Shown one piece after another: positions 5,367-11,923 of a stretch of 36,292 bases of DNA. The position numbers and the translations under genes were made by a program. Below the pieces are notes generated by a model. The model saw only the letters and a program-made list of their open reading frames with translations, was not told the DNA's origin and did no database searches. Location of the stretch: NCBI GenBank assembly GCA_947456525.1, contig CANGRI010000006.1, positions 1 to 36,292 on the forward strand, read 5' to 3'. Within the stretch, counting starts at the first letter, position 1, and every line of letters begins with the position of its first letter. This stretch comes from Opitutia bacterium. GTDB taxonomy: Bacteria > Verrucomicrobiota > Verrucomicrobiia > Opitutales > UBA953.

Positions 5367-7865
5367 TTATTTCGAAAGGAGCGACATCGCCGCGATGACG
5401 GGCGGGCCGGCCTTGGGGTCGAACCTCGCGTTCATCGTGAACCTCGCCTCGCGGGCGGAGGGGACGGATTTCTCCACCAGCACGCGTTGCGCGACCGGGG
5501 AGCGATCGTCGCCGAGCGCGCCGCGCAGGCGTTCGACCATCGCCGCGTAGTCGAGCGTATCGACGCCGCGATTGATGAGCTTCCAGGCCAGGTCGGCTTC
5601 CTTGGGCGGACTGATCTTAGCGAGGACCGCGAGCGGGTCGCGCGGCGATCCTTCGGCGAAGCGATCGAACTGGTAGAGGTACTTGCCTCCGATCGAGAGG
5701 GAATCGTTGCCCGTCGGGGTGAGCGACAGCAGCGTCTCGAAATCGAGGGAAGGTTTCAGCTGTTCGTAGCGTCGGCGGGTCTCCGCGCCCATCGGCAGCC
5801 GGCGGAAGAAGCGTCCCGCGTCGAGCCACAGCGTCAGCGCGCCGGCCTGTTCGCCGACGTAGTCCGGCAGCCGTTCGCGGGCCTTTTCGCCCGGTCGCGC
5901 CGTCCGCGCGAGGCAGCTGCGGATTTCCTGTTCCACGCCGGGGGCGCGCGGATTGCCTTCGAACTCAACCAAGATGATCGCGGTCCGGTTCGTCAGACCA
6001 AAGGTAAAAAAACCGCCTTCGGGGTCCATGTAGCGGCCTTCGCCGTGGCGGATCATCGCGCGGCTGCGCATGAGGTTCGACGGTGGTCTTCCGGACTCGC
6101 CGCGGATGGCCTCGTTGACCTGGTCCGCGATGCGCGAGAGGGCGGCTTCGGCGATGAAAGGGTCGGTCACTTCCACGACCGCGCCGCAGAGCATCGAAGG
6201 ATGCTCGGCGTCGCCGGCGACGGCTGTATCGGGAAACTTGGCGAAGACCTGGATGTCGGTGTGCGCGACCAGGCCGTATTTCAGGAATTCGCCGAAGGCG
6301 GCGGACATGCCTTTGCCGGCGGTGCGTTCCAGCCACTCGGGGAAAGCCTTGGTGCTTTTCTGCCGGAAATCGTCGGGGCGGACGGTGATCACCGCGAAGC
6401 TTTCGCCGGGGACGGCCCGGAGGCCGCCGGCGTTGGAGCGTCTGGCCGGCGCGGCGCCTTCGGTGGCCCAGGCCCAGGCCACGATGAGCGCGAGCGCGAG
6501 GCCCAGGATCACGACGACCGCTATCTCCCACGGCGTCCATGAACGTCCGCCGCGCGAGGGACGGCCGCCCGCGACGGGTTCGGATTCGGGAAGGGCCTTG
6601 CGACGGCCTTGGACGGCCATGTTGAAGGCGACGACGAGCGTCACGGCGAGCGGGTCGAAGACCGCGACCAGCGCGAGCATCAGCCATTTCACGACGTCAT
6701 CGGCTTCGGCGTCGAACGCGCGGGCGACGAAGCGGTAGGAGCCGATGTCGGCGGCCGCGATCTGGTCACGCAGGTCATGGATCTGGCGGTTACGCTCGGC
6801 GACGGTCTTATGGAGCTTCTCGATCTCGGCGTCGCTGATCGTGACCTTGCCCTGGCACTGTTCCTGCAGGCTGGCGAGCTGCCGTTCGAGATCGGCGATC
6901 GTCGCGGCTCCGCTCCGTCGCAGCTCCTTCTCCTCGGCGTCGACGCGCGCGAGCTCTTCCGTGAACTGCTGACGGAGGCCCGAGACTTCCCTCCCGCTTT
7001 CGGCGTCGAGGCGGGCCTGTTCGGAGCGGAGACGCTCGATGCGGGCGGCGGCTTCGGTCAGCTTGCCCGTGATCGCGTCGCGTTCGGGTTTCTGCTCGGC
7101 GCGCAGCTCCTGGCCCTTGCGCACGTTGTCCTTGTCGAAGAAGAGGAACTGGCTGGTCGTGCCCTGCGCCGTGTAGGCCGTCACGGCCTGGTCGAGCACC
7201 TTGATGCGCTCGTTGAGCACGGCGACGTTCGCCTCCTCGGCGGCGATGGATTTGGCGAGCGTCGCGGAGCGCAGGCCCGCGCGCTGCGTCGGGGCGGTGA
7301 CGTCGGCGGCGCGGCGGGCGTCGATCGCGCGGCGTTTTTCCTGCAGGCGGACGAGGGAGGCGGCGAGCACGTCGTTGGCCTGGGTCAGGCGGGTCTGCGC
7401 CTTGACGAGGTCCTCGCGGCTGGCCGTGCTGAGGCGGTTGTTGCGGCCGCGCGAGTCGTCGATGCGGTGCTGGACGTCGAGGATCTCCTTCTCGAGCGCC
7501 GCGATCTCGAGCTCGTTGCGCTGGATCTGCGTCGTGGTCTTCTCGTAGGCGCGCGCGAGGTAGCCGTAGTTGCCGAGCGAGGTGATCCCGATGAGCAGCA
7601 CGACCGCCAGCGTCAGGTAGAAGCGCATCGCGCCGTTGATGCGGTCCCAGTAGCGGTAGAGGAAGGAGGCGGCGACGAGCTTGCCGACCTCGAGGGAGGC
7701 GGCCATCACCATGACCGGGATCTCGGAGCCGACGAAGAGGAGGCCCAGTCCGCGGACGGAGAAGAACGCCGAGCAGCCCGCGATGAAGAGCGCGGAGGCG
7801 ATCAGGACGAGCCGGAAGCCCCAGGCTAGGGTCTTGGGTTCCTCGGCGGCGGGTGACGTGTTCAT
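5367..7865 (-). CDS. Large membrane protein: TM bundle, long coiled coil, TM segments and C-terminal extracytoplasmic domain; N-terminal half resembles a marine-phage protein type
   Basis: The product is 832 residues. Hydrophobic segments lie near 15-36, 50-70, 80-102, 391-415 and 446-467. Residues 105-375 are a long charged coiled coil (ENEL/KRRAID-type heptads) interrupted near 232-250 by SQFLFFDKDNVRKGQE. The fourth membrane segment contains VFDPLAVTLVVAFN. The topology, the VMVMAASLEVGKL...LYRYWDRI stretch and the FDPLA motif match, from memory, a recurrent membrane/coiled-coil protein of marine T4-like phages; no search was possible. After TM5 a domain of about 360 residues (FAVITVRPDDF, TDIQVFAKFPD, GALTLWLDAGRFF) looks globular and periplasmic, with some resemblance to DUF3352-type proteins. 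Function is unknown. It starts at an ATG preceded by a G-rich tract on the template strand and is followed by a lipoprotein gene in the same operon. Confidence 0.82.
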   Translation of the reverse strand: MNTSPAAEEPKTLAWGFRLVLIASALFIAGCSAFFSVRGLGLLFVGSEIPVMVMAASLEVGKLVAASFLYRYWDRINGAMRFYLTLAVVLLIGITSLGNYGYLARAYEKTTTQIQRNELEIAALEKEILDVQHRIDDSRGRNNRLSTASREDLVKAQTRLTQANDVLAASLVRLQEKRRAIDARRAADVTAPTQRAGLRSATLAKSIAAEEANVAVLNERIKVLDQAVTAYTAQGTTSQFLFFDKDNVRKGQELRAEQKPERDAITGKLTEAAARIERLRSEQARLDAESGREVSGLRQQFTEELARVDAEEKELRRSGAATIADLERQLASLQEQCQGKVTISDAEIEKLHKTVAERNRQIHDLRDQIAAADIGSYRFVARAFDAEADDVVKWLMLALVAVFDPLAVTLVVAFNMAVQGRRKALPESEPVAGGRPSRGGRSWTPWEIAVVVILGLALALIVAWAWATEGAAPARRSNAGGLRAVPGESFAVITVRPDDFRQKSTKAFPEWLERTAGKGMSAAFGEFLKYGLVAHTDIQVFAKFPDTAVAGDAEHPSMLCGAVVEVTDPFIAEAALSRIADQVNEAIRGESGRPPSNLMRSRAMIRHGEGRYMDPEGGFFTFGLTNRTAIILVEFEGNPRAPGVEQEIRSCLARTARPGEKARERLPDYVGEQAGALTLWLDAGRFFRRLPMGAETRRRYEQLKPSLDFETLLSLTPTGNDSLSIGGKYLYQFDRFAEGSPRDPLAVLAKISPPKEADLAWKLINRGVDTLDYAAMVERLRGALGDDRSPVAQRVLVEKSVPSAREARFTMNARFDPKAGPPVIAAMSLLSK

Positions 7866-7890
7866 GGGTAAAATAGGGCGGGGGATGGGG
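7866..7890 (+). repeat. G-rich tract upstream of the membrane/coiled-coil gene
   Basis: Immediately next to the start codon at 7865 the plus (template) strand reads GGG, TAAAATA, GGG, C, GGGGG, AT, GGGG. This is a possible G-quadruplex with one longer loop. It leaves the mRNA with a C-rich leader and no Shine-Dalgarno, the same arrangement as at 3738-3760, 3836-3863 and 18139-18173. Confidence 0.5.
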
Positions 7891-8070
7891 TCTTTTATGC
7901 CGGCTGCCGGAGGCTGTCAAAGGGTGCATTGGACTAAATCGCTCATATCGACTTTTATAAGATTACTATCAATCGTATGCGACGATCCGCATGTTAAAGT
8001 GTGAAAATTGAGTATTTATTCGCAACCTGTCGGTCATCCAACTGTCTCAAAGCCAACCCCCGTCAGCCCC
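7891..8070. other. AT-rich divergent intergenic region, probable promoter zone of the DUF1501 operon
   Basis: This stretch lies between the divergent starts at 7865 and 8071. Positions about 7929-8030 are clearly richer in A and T than the surrounding coding DNA and include TTATAAGATT near 7955-7964 and AGTATTTATTC near 8010-8021. That fits a promoter region for the 10-kb operon to the right. I could not find a -35/-10 pair with good spacing: TTGGAC at 7929 and TATAAG at 7956 are 21 bases apart. No gene is seen here. Confidence 0.4.
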
Positions 8071-9402
8071 ATGAAACTCCATCGCAATTGTGAAGGAAAC
8101 CATCCCGACATCCTCTCCGCGCTGAGCCGCCGCGACTTCATGCACATCGGCATGGTCGGCACCCTCGGCCTGAGCCTGCCGCAGATGCTGCGCCTCCAGG
8201 CGAACGAGATGCCGAAGGTCGAGTCCTTCAACGCGATGGCCGACTCCGTCATCCACATCTACCTGCCCGGCGGCATGGCCCAGCACGAGTCCTGGGATCC
8301 GAAGCCTTTCGCCTCGCCCGATTACCGCGGCCCGTACACGCCGATCAAGACCTCCATCCCCGGCGAATACGTCGGCGAGAAGTTCGTCAACATCGCGAAG
8401 ATCATGAACAAGCTCACCGTCGTCCGTTCGATGACGCACGGCGAGGCGGCCCACGAGCGCGGCACGCACAACATGTTCACGGGCTATCGTCCGAGCCCCG
8501 CGATCAAGTTCCCGAGCTACGGCTCCGTCATCTCGCACGAGCAGGGAAGCCGTAACAACCTGCCGCCCTACGTCGTCGTCCCGAGCCAGACCATCCCCGA
8601 GCAGGGCACGGGCTACATGAGCAGCGCCTTCGGTCCCTTCGCGCTCGGCAGCGATCCCGCCGACAAGGGCTTCGCCGTCCGCGACCTCCTCGCCCCGAAG
8701 GACGTCACCACGCAGCGTTTCGACCGCCGTCGCAGCATGCTGGCCGCCGTCGACGAGCATTTCCGCGCGACCGAGAAGTCCGACGCCATCGGCGCCATGG
8801 ACAGCTTCCAGCAGGCGGCCTACGGCCTCGTCAGCAGCGCCAAGGCCCGCGAGGCCTTCGACCTCTCCAAGGAGTCGGAGAAGCTCCGCGACGAATACGG
8901 CCGCAACACCGCCGGCCAGCGTTTCCTCCTCGCCCGTCGCCTCGTCGAGGCCGGCGTCCGCATGGTCTCCGTCACCTTCGGCGGCTGGGACCACCACTCG
9001 AACATCAAGGGCGCCTTCGACGGCCAGGCCCCGCAGTTCGACCAGGCTTTCGCGCGCCTCATCACCGACCTCCAGGACCGCGGCATGCTCAAGCGCACGC
9101 TCGTCATGGTCAGCTCCGAGTTCGGCCGTACGCCGAAGATCAACAGCACGAACGGCCGCGACCACTGGCCGCGCGTCTTCTCCGTCGCCATGGCCGGCGG
9201 CGGCATGAAGGAAGGCTACATCCATGGCGCGTCCGACGCCCTCGGCGGCGAGCCTGACCGCGACGCGGTCGGCCCGGAAGACCTCGCGAAGACCATGTAC
9301 CGCGTCCTCGGCATCAACTCCGAGAAGCGCATCGTCTCCGACGGCGGTCGTCCGATCGACATCGTCAACGGCGGTCGCGTGATGACCGACTGGCTCGCCT
9401 GA
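8071..9402 (+). CDS. Tat-exported DUF1501 family protein (alkaline phosphatase/sulfatase-like fold)
   Basis: The product is 443 residues. A twin-arginine motif S-R-R-D-F-M at 19-24 followed by a hydrophobic stretch indicates folded export by the Tat system. The rest is typical DUF1501: YLPGGMAQHESWDPK, GEAAHERGTHNMFTGYRPSPA, FGGWDHHSNIKGAFD, and SEFGRTPKIN followed by GRDHWP near 349-368, residues that correspond to metal ligands in alkaline phosphatase-like folds. DUF1501 genes in PVC bacteria nearly always accompany DUF1549/DUF1553/PSCyt1 genes, as here; no reaction has been firmly assigned. An in-frame TTG at 8008 would extend it by 21 residues, but the ATG at 8071 is the more plausible start. 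It is first of a four-gene operon; 70 bases with a 7-bp inverted repeat (CCGTCCG/CGGACGG) separate it from the next gene. Confidence 0.93.
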   Translation: MKLHRNCEGNHPDILSALSRRDFMHIGMVGTLGLSLPQMLRLQANEMPKVESFNAMADSVIHIYLPGGMAQHESWDPKPFASPDYRGPYTPIKTSIPGEYVGEKFVNIAKIMNKLTVVRSMTHGEAAHERGTHNMFTGYRPSPAIKFPSYGSVISHEQGSRNNLPPYVVVPSQTIPEQGTGYMSSAFGPFALGSDPADKGFAVRDLLAPKDVTTQRFDRRRSMLAAVDEHFRATEKSDAIGAMDSFQQAAYGLVSSAKAREAFDLSKESEKLRDEYGRNTAGQRFLLARRLVEAGVRMVSVTFGGWDHHSNIKGAFDGQAPQFDQAFARLITDLQDRGMLKRTLVMVSSEFGRTPKINSTNGRDHWPRVFSVAMAGGGMKEGYIHGASDALGGEPDRDAVGPEDLAKTMYRVLGINSEKRIVSDGGRPIDIVNGGRVMTDWLA

Positions 9403-9472
9403 ACCGGCGCCTGACTCCGTTCCGTCCGCCTTCCCCGCGCGACGGACGGGCCGCGCCCCGCCGAACCGCTTT

Positions 9473-11914
9473 ATGAAGTTCCGTCTCCTTACCGCGTTCC
9501 TGCTCGCCCCGCTCGTCGCGTCGGCCGCCTACCCTGAGATGTCGACGCTCAAGCCGCATGGCGGCCAGATCGGTGCCGACCTCAAGCTGACCATCACCGG
9601 CACGCGCCTGGACGATTTCGAGGACCTGATGTTCTACACGCCCGGCTTCAAGGTGAAGAGCGTCGAGAGCCGCACCCCGGGCAAGGTCGAACTGACCCTG
9701 TCGATCGGCAAGGAAGTCCAGGCCGGCAACCACGTCATGCGCGTCCGCACCAAGTCGGGCATCTCGCACATGCGCCAGTTCTTCGCGAGCCCGTTCCCCA
9801 ACGTCGAGGAGAAGGAGCCGAACAACGATTTCGCGACGGCCCAGCCGATCGAGCTCAACCAGACCATCGAAGGAGTCGTGCTCCCGGAGGACGTCGACTA
9901 CTACATGCTCACCGTCAAGAAGGGCCAGCGCATCGGCGTCCAGGTCGACGGCCTGCGCCTTGCCACGATCCCGGGCGGCATGTTCGACCCTTACGTGGCG
10001 ATCCTCGACAAGGACAAGTTCGAGAAGGCCTTCTCGGACGACACGATCCTTTACCGCCAGGACGGCTACTGCTCCTTCACGGCCGAATATGACGGCGTCT
10101 ATTACGTGATGGTCCGCGAATCCTCCTATCGCGGCTCGAACAACTCGTACTATCGCCTGCACGTCGGTGATTTCCGTCGTCCCGACGCCATCTACCCCGC
10201 CGGCGGCAAGCTCGGCTCGAAGCTGACCGTCCGCTTCCTTGAAGCGCACGATTCCTTCTCGGAGGAGACCGTCCTACCGAAAGAAAACGACGCCGATTTC
10301 GTCCTCTATCCCAAGAGCCAGCGTCCGGCGCCTTCGGGTAACACCTTCCGTCTCTCGACCATCGAGAACACGCTTGAGGTCGAGCCGAACAACACGCCTG
10401 AGACCGGCACCCTCGCCGTCGCCGCCGACGCCTATGCGCTCAACGGCGTCATCGATAAGCCGGGCGACGTCGACTACTTCCGGGTGCCTCTCAAGAAGGG
10501 CCAGGTCTTCGAATGCCGCGGCCTGGCGCAGGCCCTCGGCTCGCCCCTCGATCCCGTCGTCAGCGTCTTCGGACCCAAGGGCGGTTTGGTCGTCGCCAAC
10601 GACGACGGCGGCGGCATGCGTCGCCTCGACTCCCGCTTCAAGCTGACCGCTCCGGTCGACGGCGTCTACACCGTCCGCATCACGGACCACCTGGAACGCG
10701 GCGGCCCCAACTTCGTCTACCGCATCGAGATGGTCGCCTCGCAGCCGAGCGTGACCTTCGCTTCGCCGGAATACAGCGTCAACGACACCAGCTACCGCCA
10801 GTTCATGGCCGTCCCGAAGGGCGGGCGCATGGTGCTCCTCCAGAACTTCACCCGCAACGGCGTCAACGGGGACTACCGTTTCGACATCCCCGGCCTGCCG
10901 GCCGGAGTGAAGCTGCTCGAGGACGCCGCCCCCGGCGACCAGCCCGGCATGCCGCTCGTGCTCGAGGCCGCCGCCGACGCCCCGCATGGCGGCGCCGTCG
11001 TCACCCCGCTGCTGCTGCCGAAGGACCCGAACAACAAGATCGTCGGCCAGATGCGCCGCACCTACGACATCGTCCGCGTCGGCAACGTGATCTACTACCA
11101 GGGCATCGAGGACCAGCTCCCCGTCGCCGTGGTCGACGAGGCCCCTTACTCGCTCGAGATCGAGAAGCCGACGGTCCCCCTCGTCCGCAACGGCGTCTTC
11201 AACCTCAAGGTGGTCGCCAGGCGGAAGGAAGGCTTCAAGGGCGCCATCCGCGTGTTCATGTGCTGGACGCCGCCCGGCGTCTCCTCGCTCGGCGAGCAGA
11301 CCATCGCCGAAGGCTCCAGCGAGTGCGTCTTCCAGCTCAACGCCAACGACAACGTCAGCACCAAGCCGTGGAAGTTCGTCGTCCAGGGAGAGGCCGACGC
11401 GGGCAAGGGCAGGGTGTACAACGCTTCGCCGTTCGCCGAGCTCGCGACCGAAGCCCCCTACGTCGCGGCCAACGCCATCCCGCTCACCGCGATGGAGATC
11501 GGCACGCCCGGCGTGATGACCACCAACTTCGAGGTGCAGCGTCCGTTCGAAGGCGAAGCCGTCGCCCAGCTCGTCGGCGCGCCTGACACGATCCGCATCG
11601 CGCCCATCAAGGTCACGAAAGACACCAAGGAACTCCGCTTCACGGTCGAGACCGACGAGAAGTCGCGCGTCGGCAAGACCGCGAACATGTTCGTGCAGGT
11701 CGACATCCCGGTCGGAAAAGGCTTCGCCACGCACCGCATCGCCCTCGGCTCCATCCTGCGTCTCGATCCGGCCCGCAAGGCCGCTCCGGCCCCGGTGGCC
11801 AAGGCCACCGCTCCCGCCGCCGCGAAGGCCGCGTCGCCTGCGCCCGCCGCGCCGGTCGTCCTTTCCCGCCTCGAACAGCTTCGTCAGCAGAAGGGCGAAG
11901 CCCCCAAGAACTGA
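9473..11914 (+). CDS. Secreted PPC-domain protein with N-terminal Ig/IPT-like domain
   Basis: The product is 813 residues. A signal peptide (MKFRLLTAFLLAPLVASA) is followed by an IPT/TIG-like domain (about 23-107, STLKPHGGQIGADLKLTITGTRL). Two bacterial pre-peptidase C-terminal (PPC) domains follow, each beginning with E-P-N-N: about 114-225 (EPNNDFATAQPIELN...DVDYYMLTVKKGQRI) and about 302-400 (EPNNTPETGTL...DVDYFRVPLKKGQVF). The C-terminal half is beta-rich without a recognised domain, and the end is an Ala/Pro/Lys linker. PPC domains are non-catalytic beta sandwiches of secreted proteins. Multi-PPC proteins placed between DUF1501 and DUF1549/DUF1553 genes are common in PVC bacteria and are presumed to be structural or binding partners in the same surface complex. 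The downstream gene begins 9 bases after its stop, consistent with co-transcription. Confidence 0.9.
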   Translation: MKFRLLTAFLLAPLVASAAYPEMSTLKPHGGQIGADLKLTITGTRLDDFEDLMFYTPGFKVKSVESRTPGKVELTLSIGKEVQAGNHVMRVRTKSGISHMRQFFASPFPNVEEKEPNNDFATAQPIELNQTIEGVVLPEDVDYYMLTVKKGQRIGVQVDGLRLATIPGGMFDPYVAILDKDKFEKAFSDDTILYRQDGYCSFTAEYDGVYYVMVRESSYRGSNNSYYRLHVGDFRRPDAIYPAGGKLGSKLTVRFLEAHDSFSEETVLPKENDADFVLYPKSQRPAPSGNTFRLSTIENTLEVEPNNTPETGTLAVAADAYALNGVIDKPGDVDYFRVPLKKGQVFECRGLAQALGSPLDPVVSVFGPKGGLVVANDDGGGMRRLDSRFKLTAPVDGVYTVRITDHLERGGPNFVYRIEMVASQPSVTFASPEYSVNDTSYRQFMAVPKGGRMVLLQNFTRNGVNGDYRFDIPGLPAGVKLLEDAAPGDQPGMPLVLEAAADAPHGGAVVTPLLLPKDPNNKIVGQMRRTYDIVRVGNVIYYQGIEDQLPVAVVDEAPYSLEIEKPTVPLVRNGVFNLKVVARRKEGFKGAIRVFMCWTPPGVSSLGEQTIAEGSSECVFQLNANDNVSTKPWKFVVQGEADAGKGRVYNASPFAELATEAPYVAANAIPLTAMEIGTPGVMTTNFEVQRPFEGEAVAQLVGAPDTIRIAPIKVTKDTKELRFTVETDEKSRVGKTANMFVQVDIPVGKGFATHRIALGSILRLDPARKAAPAPVAKATAPAAAKAASPAPAAPVVLSRLEQLRQQKGEAPKN

Positions 11915-11923
11915 TTTCCTGAC

